A stretch of DNA of 64,000 nucleotides from Limnohabitans sp. INBF002 (GCF_027924905.1 NZ_AP027055.1:806001-870000); one strand, 5' to 3'. Positions 42,527-51,602 are shown, counted from the first letter of the stretch. Translations and numbers: made by a program. Notes: generated from the letters alone by a model not told the origin.

Positions 42527-44212
42527 TTACATGCCGCTGTAGTTAGGGCCGCCACCGCCTTCAGGCGTGACCCACACGATGTTTTGTGTGGGGTCTTTGA
42601 TGTCGCAGGTCTTGCAGTGCACGCAGTTTTGCGCGTTGATTTGCAAGCGGTCGGTGTTGTCGTCGTTCTTCACAAACTCGTACACACCGGCGGGGCAATA
42701 GCGGCTCTCGGGGCCTGCGAACTTGGCGAGGTTGATGTTCACCGGCACAGACGCGTCTTTGAGCGTCAAGTGTGCGGGTTGGTTTTCTTCGTGGTTGGTG
42801 TTGCTGATGAACACGCTGCTCAAGCGGTCAAACGTGAGCTTGCCGTCTGGCTTGGGATAGTTGATTTGGGCGTGTTGTGCCGCAGGTTCCAAGCTCACAT
42901 GGTCGGGCTTGTTGCCATGCAATGTCCAAGGTGGCGTGTCGATGCCGAGCTTGGGCAACAGCCATTGCTCGATGCCGGTCATGAACGTACCGACCAACAT
43001 GCCTTTTTTGAACCACAGTTTGAAGTTGCGGTATTGGTTGAGTTCTTTGCTCAGCCAGCTCTTTTCAAACGCAGCGGGGTAGGCGCTCAGCTCATCGTTG
43101 GCGCGTCCTGCAGACACGGCCTCGTAGGCCGCATCAGCCGCCAACACGCCGCTCTTGATGGCGGCGTGGCTGCCTTTGATACGGGCAGCGTTCAAGTAGC
43201 CCGCATCGCAACCAATCAGTGCGCCGCCTGGGAACACGGTTTTGGGCAAGGCTTGTGGCGTGCCGTTGTTGATGGCGCGTGCGCCGTAACCAATGCGCTT
43301 GGCGCCTTCAAGGTGGGCTGCAATGGCTGGGTGTGTTTTCCAGCGTTGCATTTCTTCAAAGGGGCTGAGCCATGGGTTTTTGTAGTCGAGGCCGAGTACA
43401 AAACCGAGGGTGACTTTGTTGTCTTCGAGGTGGTACAAAAAGCCGCCACCAAAAGCGTCGTCTTGCATGGGCCAGCCCGAGGTGTGCACCACCAAGCCGG
43501 GTTTGGCTTTTGATGGGTCGACTTCCCACAGCTCTTTGATGCCGATGGCATAGCTTTGTGGATCGCGGCCTTCGGTCAAGTTGTATTTGGCAATGACTTG
43601 TTTGCCCAAGTGACCACGTGCGCCTTCAGCGAAGATGGTGTACTTGGCGTGCAGTTCCATGCCGAGTTGGAAGTTGTCGGTGGGCTCACCGTCTTTGCCC
43701 ACGCCGAGGTTGCCGGTAGCCACGCCTTTGACAGAGCCATCTTCGTTGTAAAGCACTTCAGCCGCGGTGAAGCCAGGGAAGATTTCCACGCCAATCGATT
43801 CCGCGTGTGCTGCCATCCACTTCACCACGTTGCTGAGTGACACCACATAGCAGCCGTCGTTGTGGAAGTTACGGGGCAGCAGCCAATCGGGGGTGCGCTT
43901 GGTGCCTGTTTCGCTGAGGAACAACACATCGTCGCCCGTGACTTCTTGGTTCAGGGGGCAGCCGAGTTCTTTCCAGTTGGGGATGAGCTCGGTCATGGCC
44001 TTGGGGTCCATCACCGCGCCCGACAAAATGTGTGCGCCAGGCTCTGAGCCTTTTTCCAGCACCACAACGGAAACATCGTTGCCTTTTTCAGCGGCGAGTT
44101 GTTTGATGCGGATGGCTGTGGCCAAACCACCGGGGCCGCCACCAATCACGACCACGTCGTATTCCATGGCTTCACGGGGGCCGAACTGGGCGAGGATGTC
44201 TTCTTGTGTCAT
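42527..44212 (-). CDS. electron transfer flavoprotein-ubiquinone oxidoreductase
   Basis: 561-residue membrane-associated flavo-iron-sulfur protein that passes electrons from ETF to ubiquinone. The FAD motif is VVVIGGGPGGLATAIRIKQLA. GCDAGYLNAARIKGSHAAIKSG lies in the ubiquinone region, and the C-terminal 4Fe-4S ligands are in CPAGVYEF and CVHCKTCDI. It completes the chain from the acyl-CoA dehydrogenases at 0.4 and 25.1 kb through the ETF at the left edge. gcvH follows closely on the same strand. Confidence 0.96.
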   Translation of the reverse strand: MTQEDILAQFGPREAMEYDVVVIGGGPGGLATAIRIKQLAAEKGNDVSVVVLEKGSEPGAHILSGAVMDPKAMTELIPNWKELGCPLNQEVTGDDVLFLSETGTKRTPDWLLPRNFHNDGCYVVSLSNVVKWMAAHAESIGVEIFPGFTAAEVLYNEDGSVKGVATGNLGVGKDGEPTDNFQLGMELHAKYTIFAEGARGHLGKQVIAKYNLTEGRDPQSYAIGIKELWEVDPSKAKPGLVVHTSGWPMQDDAFGGGFLYHLEDNKVTLGFVLGLDYKNPWLSPFEEMQRWKTHPAIAAHLEGAKRIGYGARAINNGTPQALPKTVFPGGALIGCDAGYLNAARIKGSHAAIKSGVLAADAAYEAVSAGRANDELSAYPAAFEKSWLSKELNQYRNFKLWFKKGMLVGTFMTGIEQWLLPKLGIDTPPWTLHGNKPDHVSLEPAAQHAQINYPKPDGKLTFDRLSSVFISNTNHEENQPAHLTLKDASVPVNINLAKFAGPESRYCPAGVYEFVKNDDNTDRLQINAQNCVHCKTCDIKDPTQNIVWVTPEGGGGPNYSGM

Positions 44213-44311
44213 TTCTTTTGTCTCAGTCTGTTGTCAGAGGTGAGACAGATTTTAGGGCCTGTCAACAACGCACTTGTCATAATGAAATAACTCAACATTC
44301 AGGAGGCGTAC

Positions 44312-45094
44312 ATGGCATACAGCATGGATTTGTCGGGCCGCGTGGCCTTGGTCACCGGTGCATCCAGTGGTTTGGGGGCGCAATTTGCCCGCACCTTGTC
44401 ACGTGCGGGCGCTGCTGTGGTGCTGGCCAGCCGTCGCGTGGAAAAGCTCAAAGAGCTGCGCGCCGAGTTGCAAGCCGAAGGCGGTGACGCCCATGTGGTG
44501 AGCTTGGATGTGACCACCCTAGGCAGCATCAAATCTGCCGTGGCCCACGTGGAGACCGAGGTGGGCAGCATCGACATCTTGGTGAACAACTCGGGCGTCA
44601 GCACCACACAGCGTGTGCAAGACGTGACGGAGGAAGAGTTTGATTTCACTTTCAACACCAATGTGAAGGGCTCGTTCTTTGTGGCTCAAGAAGTGGGCAA
44701 GCGCATGTTGGCCCGTGCCAAGGGCGCGGCGCCCGGCACCTACACAGGCGGGCGCATCATCAACATTGCCTCCGTGTTGGGCTTGAAGGTTCTGCCGCAG
44801 GTGGCGCCTTACGCCATGAGCAAAGCCGCGGTGATTCAAATGACCAAGGCCTTGGCCTTGGAATGGGGGCGCTTTGGCATCAACGTGAACGCCATTTGCC
44901 CCGGCTACATCAGCACCGAAATGAATGAACACATTTGGGCCACTGAGCAGGGGCAAAAACTGGTGAGCATGTTGCCGCGCAAACGCGTGGGCCATCCACA
45001 AGATTTAGATGCTTTGCTGGTGCTGCTGGCGAGCGCAGAGAGTTCTTTCATCAACGGGGCCATCATTTCGGCTGACGACGGGTTTGCACTATGA
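44312..45094 (+). CDS. short-chain dehydrogenase/reductase
   Basis: 260 residues. Cofactor motif VTGASSGLGAQFA, NNSG (variant of NNAG) in VNNSGVST, catalytic Ser in INIASVLG and Tyr-Lys in YAMSKAAV. The ribosome site is a perfect AGGAGG. It overlaps the next gene, a thioesterase, by ATGA, so the pair probably acts on an acyl-CoA such as 3-hydroxyacyl-CoA; a fatty-acid role also suits the ETF-QO gene divergent upstream. Confidence 0.92.
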   Translation: MAYSMDLSGRVALVTGASSGLGAQFARTLSRAGAAVVLASRRVEKLKELRAELQAEGGDAHVVSLDVTTLGSIKSAVAHVETEVGSIDILVNNSGVSTTQRVQDVTEEEFDFTFNTNVKGSFFVAQEVGKRMLARAKGAAPGTYTGGRIINIASVLGLKVLPQVAPYAMSKAAVIQMTKALALEWGRFGINVNAICPGYISTEMNEHIWATEQGQKLVSMLPRKRVGHPQDLDALLVLLASAESSFINGAIISADDGFAL

Positions 45095-45513
45095 GATACA
45101 AAATTCCTGAAAACAAAAAGCTGGTGTACGAATGCACCATTCCCATGCGCTGGGGCGACATGGATGCGATGGGCCACATCAACAACACGATTTACTTTCG
45201 TTACCTAGAAATTGCACGTGTGGATTGGTTGCGCCAGTTCAACGCCGAACCCAAGCCCGAGGGCGAAGGTCCCGTGATCGTGAATGCGTTTTGCAACTTT
45301 TACAAACAGCTCGAATACCCGGGCGATGTGCTGGTGAAGATGTACACCAGCGATCCCGGTCGCACCACCTTTGAAACGTGGGCCACGATCGAGCAAGCTG
45401 CCAACCCTGGCGTCATTTATGCCGCAGGCGGTGCGACCACCATTTGGGTGGATTTTCCTCAACAAAAAGCGGTGGACTTGCCCGATTGGGTACGTGAGAT
45501 GGTCACGCCTTAA
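45091..45513 (+). CDS. acyl-CoA thioesterase, 4-hydroxybenzoyl-CoA thioesterase family
   Basis: 140 residues, single hot-dog domain. PMRWGDMDAMGHINNTIYFRYLE is the 4HBT signature with the catalytic Asp in WGDMDAMGH. It hydrolyses an acyl-CoA to free acid and CoA. Translationally coupled to the SDR (ATGA). It converges with the YkgJ-like gene, whose end lies seven bases away. Confidence 0.9.
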   Translation: MRYKIPENKKLVYECTIPMRWGDMDAMGHINNTIYFRYLEIARVDWLRQFNAEPKPEGEGPVIVNAFCNFYKQLEYPGDVLVKMYTSDPGRTTFETWATIEQAANPGVIYAAGGATTIWVDFPQQKAVDLPDWVREMVTP

Positions 45514-45519
45514 AACGTC

Positions 45520-45783
45520 TCAAGCCGTTGCGGGTGCGGTGGCTGCATCCAATTGCGTGAGCCACAGTAAGGCGGCTTCGCGGTTGGCACCGCACATGTC
45601 AGGCGAGGGCTGCAAGCCGCCACAAAATGCGGGTCGCTCGGGTTTTCCAAACACGGCGCAGCGCATGTCAGGCAGCAGCTGCGCGCACGGCACACCCGCA
45701 GGTTTGCCATGCGGCATGCCGGGCAAGGCGCTGGTGATGGAGGGCGCAATGCAACACGCGCCGCAGCCGTTGCGACATTGCAT
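45520..45783 (-). CDS. YkgJ-family cysteine-cluster protein
   Basis: 87 residues with conserved cysteines: CRNGCGACC at the N-terminus, then CAQLLPDMRCAVFG and a late CGA, the YkgJ/UPF0153 pattern thought to bind zinc or iron. Its ATG follows the stop of the AhpD-like gene without a gap (TAAATG). The function is unknown. The downstream cysteine in SPDMCGANREAA lies in the last third. Confidence 0.87.
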   Translation of the reverse strand: MQCRNGCGACCIAPSITSALPGMPHGKPAGVPCAQLLPDMRCAVFGKPERPAFCGGLQPSPDMCGANREAALLWLTQLDAATAPATA

Positions 45784-46368
45784 TTATTTTTGTTTGGGCA
45801 GGCGGCCCAACACGTAAAACTCGGGGTTGGGCATCATGCCGCTGAAGCTGGCCATGCGGTTGCTCAAGCCAAAGAAGGCGGTGATGGCGGCGATGTCCCA
45901 AATGTCTTCGTCGTTGAACCCGTGGACGTGCAGCGTTGCAAAGTCTGTTTCATCAAGCAAGTCGCTGTGTTGGCACACCTTCATGGCGAAATCGAGCATG
46001 GCACGTTGGCGTGGCGTGATGTCGGCTTTGCGGTAGTTCACGGCCACTTGATCGGCTACCAAAGGTTTCTTTTCGTAAATGCGCAAAATGGCGCCGTGTG
46101 CCACCACGCAATACAAGCAGTTGTTGGCTGCGCTGGTGGTGGTGACGATCATTTCGCGGTCACCTTTGGTGAGGTTGCTGTCGCGCCCCACAGACTCCGG
46201 CACCATCAAGGCATCGTGGTACGCAAAAAAGGCGCGCCATTCTGCGGGGCGGCGGGCTAAGCCCAAAAATACATTGGGGACAAACCCAGCTTTTTCTTGC
46301 ACCTCCAAAATTTTGGTGCGTATGTCTTCGGGCAAGTTTTCCAGCGCTGGGGCGGGGTAGCGGCTCAT
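45784..46368 (-). CDS. peroxidase-related AhpD-like protein
   Basis: 194 residues of the carboxymuconolactone decarboxylase/AhpD superfamily. The Cys-x2-Cys-x3-His motif NNCLYCVVAH is the peroxidase-active redox site. NVFLGLARRPAEWRAFFAYHDALM is typical of the 'uncharacterised peroxidase-related enzyme' group (in two parts). It probably reduces peroxides using dithiol chemistry. It is followed directly by the YkgJ-like gene. Confidence 0.9.
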   Translation of the reverse strand: MSRYPAPALENLPEDIRTKILEVQEKAGFVPNVFLGLARRPAEWRAFFAYHDALMVPESVGRDSNLTKGDREMIVTTTSAANNCLYCVVAHGAILRIYEKKPLVADQVAVNYRKADITPRQRAMLDFAMKVCQHSDLLDETDFATLHVHGFNDEDIWDIAAITAFFGLSNRMASFSGMMPNPEFYVLGRLPKQK

Positions 46369-46439
46369 GCAGTTGACTCCAAGGTTCTTGTTAGTTTGGG
46401 CGATTATCCTTGGCGTGAATTCGAATCTGAGGAACCCAC

Positions 46440-46838
46440 ATGACAGACAAACACACCCACCCCACAGACGCTGCTTTTGAAAAAGGCTTGGCTAAACGCA
46501 CCCAAGTGATGGGGCAACCCTTTGTGGACAAAGCCTTTGCCGGTGCGAGCGACTTCACCTTGCCCATGCAGCACCACATCACGCGTGCCGCGTGGGGCGA
46601 CGCATGGCAACGCGACGTTTTGGATTTGAAAACCCGCAGCCTTATCACGGTGGCCATGCTGACCGCATTGGGTAAAACGCATGAGCTCAAAGGCCATGTG
46701 CGCGGTGCGCTGAACAACGGTGCGACCAAAGAGGAACTGCAAGAAGTGCTGTTGCACGCCGCCATTTACTGCGGCGTGCCCACCGCTGTGGAAGGCTTTC
46801 GTGCAGCGGCTGAGGTGGTGGACGCACCCAACGCCTGA
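46440..46838 (+). CDS. carboxymuconolactone decarboxylase family protein
   Basis: 132 residues. WGDAWQRDVLDLKTRSLITVAMLTALGK and HVRGALNNGATKEELQEVLLHAAIYCGVPTAVEGFR are the CMD signature blocks. The Cys-x2-Cys redox pair is absent, so it resembles true PcaC-type decarboxylases more than AhpD. No protocatechuate genes are near, so the substrate is unknown. Ribosome site GAGGAA; divergent from the AhpD-like gene. Confidence 0.87.
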   Translation: MTDKHTHPTDAAFEKGLAKRTQVMGQPFVDKAFAGASDFTLPMQHHITRAAWGDAWQRDVLDLKTRSLITVAMLTALGKTHELKGHVRGALNNGATKEELQEVLLHAAIYCGVPTAVEGFRAAAEVVDAPNA

Positions 46839-46854
46839 GTGAGGGCCTGAGGCT

Positions 46855-47406
46855 TTAGCCCACCACCAGCTTGTGTACCAAGTCGGCCGTGGTCGAGGCT
46901 TTGTATTTGCGCATCAGCTTGGCGCGGTAAATTTCGACCGTGCGATGGCTGATGCCCAGTGCTTTGCCGATTTCTTTGGAGGTCATGCCCTCCATCAAAA
47001 ATGCAGCCACCTCACGTTCACGCGCTGTCAGCTCGGCACGCACAGGGCGCGTGGCGCTGAGGTCTTCAAAACTCCAAATGCCGGCTTCGTGCGGTGAATC
47101 AAGGTTCAAGGCGCGGCCTGTCACGTGGCACCAAAACGGCTCGCCTTTCATGCGGCCATCGATGCGTTTCATCAGGCGGTCGTCGGCATACAGACCTTTG
47201 GTGTTGAGGCTGAGTTTGATGCGCGCGCCCGTGCGTTCGTACTCATCCGCGCTGGGGTAGAGCACCTGAAACGATTGGCCAATCAGTTGTTCGCGCGTTG
47301 CGCCAAACATGTCGCACACGTGTTGGTTGCAATCCACCATCGTGCGGTTGCGCGACAGCACCAGCCCCACAGGGGCGAGGTCAAAGGCTTGGCGGTAATC
47401 AATCAT
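46855..47406 (-). CDS. PAS-LuxR type transcriptional regulator
   Basis: 183 residues: one PAS domain (about residues 5-110; APVGLVLSRNRTMVDCNQH) and a C-terminal LuxR helix-turn-helix (ELTAREREVAAFLMEGMTSKEIGKALGISHRTVEIYRAKLM in consecutive blocks). No receiver domain. It is divergent from scoA, and palindromes in the shared gap are probable binding sites. Regulators of this architecture commonly stand beside 3-oxoacid CoA-transferase genes in Burkholderiales (from memory). The PAS ligand is unknown. Confidence 0.92.
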   Translation of the reverse strand: MIDYRQAFDLAPVGLVLSRNRTMVDCNQHVCDMFGATREQLIGQSFQVLYPSADEYERTGARIKLSLNTKGLYADDRLMKRIDGRMKGEPFWCHVTGRALNLDSPHEAGIWSFEDLSATRPVRAELTAREREVAAFLMEGMTSKEIGKALGISHRTVEIYRAKLMRKYKASTTADLVHKLVVG

Positions 47407-47430
47407 GTCAGGGGTCTGTGCTTACGGAGA

Positions 47431-47460
47431 ACTACGTAGTCTGTTACGTAGTATCGTAAC
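47431..47460. promoter_or_regulatory. palindromic operator candidates between the PAS-LuxR gene and scoA
   Basis: ACTACGTAGT (47431-47440) is a perfect palindrome. TTACGTAGTA follows with the same TACGTA core 14 bases on, and GTTACG-N6-CGTAAC (47443-47460) forms a third inverted repeat. Such CTAC/GTAG half-sites suit LuxR-type dimers. Confidence 0.65.
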
Positions 47461-47490
47461 GCCACTCTGTTGCACTTTTTGGAGCATCCC

Positions 47491-48195
47491 TTGAACAAAG
47501 TTTTTCCTTCTGCTGCTGAAGCGATCAAAGACATCGTGGCCGACGGCCAACTGATGGCTGTGGGTGGTTTTGGCTTGTGTGGCATTCCTGAAGCCCTGAT
47601 TGACGCTTTGCGTGACAGCGGCGTGAAGGACTTGACCGTCATTTCTAACAACGCTGGCGTCGACGGCTTTGGTTTGGGCAAGTTGCTCGAAACCCGTCAA
47701 ATCAAAAAAATGATTTCTAGCTATGTGGGCGAGAACAAAGAGTTCGAGCGCCAATACCTCTCAGGCGAGTTGGAGTTGGAATTCACGCCGCAAGGCACGC
47801 TGGCTGAAAAGCTGCGCGCTGGTGGTGCTGGCATCCCCGCCTTTTTCACCAAAACAGGCGTGGGCACCTTGGTGGCCGAGGGCAAAGAGTTACGTGATTT
47901 CGATGGCGAAACCTATGTGATGGAACGCTCGCTGGTCCCTGAAATTTCATTCATCAAAGCCGACGTGGCTGACCGCTCAGGCAACCTGCGCTTCAACATG
48001 ACGGCTCGCAACTTCAATCCAGCCGCTGCCACCGCTGGCAAGATTTGCGTGGTCGAGGTGGAGCGCATTGTGGCCACGGGCGAACTGGCCCCTGACGACA
48101 TCCATTTGCCTGGTATTTACGTGCACCGCATCGTGCTCAACCCCACGCCCGAGAAGCGCATTGAAAAGCGCACCACCCGCGACCGCAAAATCTAA
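47491..48195 (+). CDS. scoA: 3-oxoacid CoA-transferase subunit A
   Basis: 234 residues from TTG 47491, which has GGAG at 47481-47484 with a six-base spacer; this gives the family N-terminus [23 protein letters not shown] 21 bases upstream lacks a ribosome site. [16 protein letters not shown] and [14 protein letters not shown] bind CoA. With subunit B it transfers CoA from succinyl-CoA to acetoacetate in ketone-body or PHB-derived carbon use. Confidence 0.94.
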   Translation: MNKVFPSAAEAIKDIVADGQLMAVGGFGLCGIPEALIDALRDSGVKDLTVISNNAGVDGFGLGKLLETRQIKKMISSYVGENKEFERQYLSGELELEFTPQGTLAEKLRAGGAGIPAFFTKTGVGTLVAEGKELRDFDGETYVMERSLVPEISFIKADVADRSGNLRFNMTARNFNPAAATAGKICVVEVERIVATGELAPDDIHLPGIYVHRIVLNPTPEKRIEKRTTRDRKI

Positions 48196-48208
48196 AGGAC
48201 AAAACACC

Positions 48209-48847
48209 ATGGCTTGGACTCAAGACGAAATGGCCGCACGTGCGGCAAGCGAACTGCAAGACGGTTTTTATGTGAACCTCGGCATCGGCATCCCCACGCT
48301 GGTGGCCAACCACGTGCCAGACCATGTGGAGGTTTGGTTGCAAAGTGAAAACGGCATGTTGGGCATTGGCCCATTCCCCTACGAAGACGAAGTCGATGCC
48401 GACCTCATCAACGCAGGCAAGCAAACCGTGACCACCATCAAAGGCTCGGCGATTTTTGGCAGCGACCAATCGTTCGCCATGATCCGTGGTGGCAAGATCA
48501 ACCTGTCCATCTTGGGCGCGATGCAAGTCAGCGAGAAGGGTGATTTGGCCAACTGGATGATCCCCGGCAAGATGATCAAAGGCATGGGCGGTGCGATGGA
48601 TTTGGTGGCGGGCGTCAAACGCGTGATCATCTTGATGGAGCACGTCGCCAAGAAAAAAGACGGCACCGAAGATTTGAAAATTCTGAAAGACTGCACCTTG
48701 CCTTTGACAGGTGTGGGCGTGGTGGACCGCATCATCACCGACCTTGCCGTGATGGACGTGGTGCCCGAAGGCCTCAAAGTGATTGAACTGGCTCCCGGCG
48801 TGACCCGTGAGTTCTTGCAAAGCAAGACGGGCGTGACTTTGCTTTGA
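48209..48847 (+). CDS. scoB: 3-oxoacid CoA-transferase subunit B
   Basis: 212 residues. The catalytic Glu lies in SENGMLGIG and [12 protein letters not shown] opens the glycine-rich loop. Start ATG 48209 follows AAAGGAC, 13 bases after scoA. The C-terminus [15 protein letters not shown] is typical. Forms the heterotetramer with ScoA. Its transcript probably continues to the usp gene 43 bases downstream. Confidence 0.95.
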   Translation: MAWTQDEMAARAASELQDGFYVNLGIGIPTLVANHVPDHVEVWLQSENGMLGIGPFPYEDEVDADLINAGKQTVTTIKGSAIFGSDQSFAMIRGGKINLSILGAMQVSEKGDLANWMIPGKMIKGMGGAMDLVAGVKRVIILMEHVAKKKDGTEDLKILKDCTLPLTGVGVVDRIITDLAVMDVVPEGLKVIELAPGVTREFLQSKTGVTLL

Positions 48848-48890
48848 GTGGCGCGTTAAACTTAAGCCATTCATAACAAGAGGAAACACC

Positions 48891-49313
48891 ATGAAAATTT
48901 TGGTTGCTGTTGACGGTTCTAAATCTTCTTTGAATGCGGTCAAGTACGCCGTGAAGTTGGCCTCCAATTTCCGCACGCAAGATCGCATCACCTTGATCAA
49001 CGTGCATGACGACCAAGGCTTGCGCCACGCGCAGCAGTTCGTCGGCAAAGATGGCATTGCCGATTACCTGCGCGAATTGAGCGACAAAGAGCTCAAAGCC
49101 GCTTTGGCTGTGTTGGTGAAAGCTGGCGTCAAGCACGACAGCATCATTCAAACAGGCCATGTGGCAGAAGTCATTTCTAACGCCGCAGACAAAAAGTTTG
49201 ACATGGTGGTCATGGGCTCCAAAGGCCGCAGCGGCTTGGTTGACATGCTGGTGGGTTCTGTGGCGCAACGCGTCATGGCCACTTGCAAGAAGCCTGTGCT
49301 GTTGGTGAAGTAA
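48891..49313 (+). CDS. universal stress protein, UspA family
   Basis: 140 residues. The nucleotide motif G-SK-G-x9-GS is complete here (GSKGRSGLVDMLVGS), in contrast to the Ala variant of the usp gene at 3.3 kb. KILVAVDGSKSSLNAVKYAV opens the protein. Ribosome site AGAGGAAA. No FNR box is visible upstream, so it is not obviously in the oxygen regulon. Confidence 0.94.
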   Translation: MKILVAVDGSKSSLNAVKYAVKLASNFRTQDRITLINVHDDQGLRHAQQFVGKDGIADYLRELSDKELKAALAVLVKAGVKHDSIIQTGHVAEVISNAADKKFDMVVMGSKGRSGLVDMLVGSVAQRVMATCKKPVLLVK

Positions 49314-49348
49314 TCGCCTGAATCAGGCGCCCTTTGGGACGCCAATCC

Positions 49349-49376
49349 AAAAAGCCGCTCTTTGAGCGGCTTTTTT
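49349..49376 (+). terminator. terminator after usp
   Basis: AAAAAGCCGCTC-ttt-GAGCGGCTTTTT with six T in the tail. Confidence 0.9.
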
Positions 49377-49434
49377 ATTGCCTTTGGCAATCTCCGTTTT
49401 CTTCCAATATCCCACAAATTTTCTTGACTTTGAA

Positions 49435-49459
49435 ATAAATGTGCAATTAACACATTTAT
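49435..49459. promoter_or_regulatory. 25-bp inverted repeat upstream of the DUF6502 gene
   Basis: The arms ATAAATGTG (49435-49443) and CACATTTAT (49451-49459) are perfect complements around seven bases. TATACT (49465-49470) just downstream is a plausible -10, so a bound protein would cover the -35 region. It is the only strong dyad near the cassette that starts here. Confidence 0.6.
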
Positions 49460-49495
49460 AGATTTATACTCACCGCAACCTCACAAGTTACACAC

Positions 49496-50350
49496 ATGAA
49501 CAAGATCACACCCGACGCCTTGTACACAGAGCAGCAAGCCCTGCTTGCCGCCATGGGGCACTTGTTAAAGCCGTTTGCCAAACTGGGTTTGGCGAAGGGC
49601 GTGCCCATTCAGGCGATTGAAGAGCTGGTGCGACATGCTTATGTGGACGCTGCCAAGCAAGCGTGCCAGGGCGACAACCCTGAGCGCTTGACCAGCCGCA
49701 TCAGCACCATGACAGGGCTCACACGGCGAGAGGTGGGGCGCATTCAGCAAACGCCAACCCCTGAATTGCCAGTCACTCGATCTGCTGCGACCGATTTGCT
49801 GACTTACTGGACATCGCAGACCGGCTATGTGGATAAAGCCAAAAAACCCATCCCACTTCCACGGCAAGGGCCAGCCCCTAGCTTTGAAGCTTTGGCTGCC
49901 ACCGTCACCAAGGATGTGCATGCGCGTTCGCTACTGGCCGAGATGATCCGGCTCAATTTGGTGACGCATCGCAAAACCACAGACACCATTGAATTGCTAG
50001 AAGATATTTTTGTACCCAACAACGATTGGTCGCAAATGGTTGGCTTTTTGGGGGTCAACGTGGGCGATCACTTAGAAGCTGCCGTGACCAACGTTTTAGG
50101 CGATGGTCATCAGCATTTCGAGCAAGCCTTGTTGGCTGATGAGCTCTCAGTTGAATCACTCACCCAAGCCAAAACCTTGATCAGCGCGCAATGGCGCCAC
50201 TTGATCACCACGCTGGGCCCCGAGCTCCAAGCCTTGATGGATGCCGATAAAGCAGCCAACCGACCACAAGACCAAGCCATACGGATTGGTCTGTACGCCT
50301 TATCCCAGGCGATGCCATCGCCAGAAACTTTTGTAGATCAATCGAAATGA
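49496..50350 (+). CDS. DUF6502-family protein
   Basis: 284 residues, no signal peptide. The N-terminal ALLAAMGHLLKPFAKLGLAKGV then AIEELVRHAYVDAAK and MTGLTRREVGRI resemble DUF6502 proteins (from memory); the last block looks like a winged-helix recognition helix, so DNA binding is possible. The rest is helical without known motifs. It starts the five-gene envelope cassette and its stop overlaps the DUF5666 start (ATGA). It may be a regulator for the cassette (inference). Confidence 0.72.
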   Translation: MNKITPDALYTEQQALLAAMGHLLKPFAKLGLAKGVPIQAIEELVRHAYVDAAKQACQGDNPERLTSRISTMTGLTRREVGRIQQTPTPELPVTRSAATDLLTYWTSQTGYVDKAKKPIPLPRQGPAPSFEALAATVTKDVHARSLLAEMIRLNLVTHRKTTDTIELLEDIFVPNNDWSQMVGFLGVNVGDHLEAAVTNVLGDGHQHFEQALLADELSVESLTQAKTLISAQWRHLITTLGPELQALMDADKAANRPQDQAIRIGLYALSQAMPSPETFVDQSK

Positions 50351-51573
50351 ACGGAGCGTTCCAAATGCGATCAATTCAAGTCAATTCCACACTCTCACGC
50401 CGCACACTTCTTTTGGGCATGGTCGGTTCTGTGGCGCAACTGACAGGCTGTGGTGGTGGGGGCTCTGATGTTGCGGGCTTATCCAGCGGCGGCACAGGCT
50501 CATTCACCAGTGGCACGATTTCAGGGCTGGGTTCCATCATCGTCAACGGTATTCGATACAACGATGACAGTGCCAGTTTGATTTCACGCGACGATGGTTC
50601 TGCGTTTGGAGATATGCTGAAAGTGGGCATGGTGGTGTCCATCGAAGGCTCACCCGTGACCGCAGCCGCCACAACAACCGGCATTGCCACGGCCACCGCC
50701 TACCGCATCAGCTGTGGCAGCGAATGGGAAGGACCTGTGTCTAGCGTTGGGACCACCAGCTTTGACATGCTGGGTTTGACGGTGGATGTTTTGGCCACCA
50801 CGGTGTTTGAAGGTGCTGCCACGCAGCTGACAGGCCTGACCTCTTTGCACTTTGTTGAGGTTCATGGGTATGTCGATCAAACCACGGGGCGTCTTCAAGC
50901 CAGCCGTGTGGAAGTGTCCACCACGGCGCCCACGCATTACAAGCTCAGTGGCGTGGTCAACAGTTTTGATGCTGGTAATCGCACCTTCAAACTGGGGGCT
51001 GGCACACAATTTTCGAATCAAATCAGTTGGGATGGCAGTACATTGATTCCGACCACTTGGTCTGATGGCGTATTTGTACGCGTCAAGATGGCTGCTGCGG
51101 CACCGTTGCTTGCAACGCAGATTCGTTTGCTCACGTCACCACTGGCGCAACTCAGTGCAGAGGATGACCGTGATGCTGAAATTCATGGATTTGTTTCGAC
51201 CTTCGTGTCGATTGCCAACTTCACTGTCAATGGCATTCCGGTAGATGCCAGCACGGCACGCATATCGGGCGGCACTGTGGCATTGGGTGTTCGGGTTGAA
51301 ATTCACGGCAGCATCAGCAGCGGCGTTTTGATGGCCACCAAGGTCGAAACCCCAAGCAACACAGATGTGGCAACGCGCAAATTCGAATTCCACGGAACCG
51401 TCAGCGCTCTGAACGCTACCGCACAGACGTTTGTGCTGCACGGGCTCACATTCAAATACGACACCGCCACCAGCATTCAAGGGGTCGTCATGGCCGACGG
51501 CGTACGTATCGAGATCAAAGCCACCCGTTCATCGGGCGCGTGGCTGGCGACGGAAATCCGAGCAGACGATTAA
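50347..51573 (+). CDS. DUF5666-repeat lipoprotein
   Basis: 408 residues. The N-terminus has a twin-arginine-like SRRTLLLG (Arg18-Arg19) and a lipobox LTGC with Cys35, then a glycine-rich linker, so it may be a Tat-exported lipoprotein. The mature part is all-beta and repeats a module of about 70 residues with phrases such as GTISGLGSIIVNGIRYN, GPVSSVGTTSFDMLGLTVDV, GVVNSFDAGNRTFKLG, GFVSTFVSIANFTVNGIPVD and GTVSALNATAQTFVLHGLTF: at least five copies of DUF5666. The fold is OB-like. The role is unknown. An internal ATG at 50365 is an alternative start. Confidence 0.85.
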   Translation: MNGAFQMRSIQVNSTLSRRTLLLGMVGSVAQLTGCGGGGSDVAGLSSGGTGSFTSGTISGLGSIIVNGIRYNDDSASLISRDDGSAFGDMLKVGMVVSIEGSPVTAAATTTGIATATAYRISCGSEWEGPVSSVGTTSFDMLGLTVDVLATTVFEGAATQLTGLTSLHFVEVHGYVDQTTGRLQASRVEVSTTAPTHYKLSGVVNSFDAGNRTFKLGAGTQFSNQISWDGSTLIPTTWSDGVFVRVKMAAAAPLLATQIRLLTSPLAQLSAEDDRDAEIHGFVSTFVSIANFTVNGIPVDASTARISGGTVALGVRVEIHGSISSGVLMATKVETPSNTDVATRKFEFHGTVSALNATAQTFVLHGLTFKYDTATSIQGVVMADGVRIEIKATRSSGAWLATEIRADD

Positions 51574-51602
51574 TTTTTTCATCCACCAAGAAGGTACACA
51601 CC

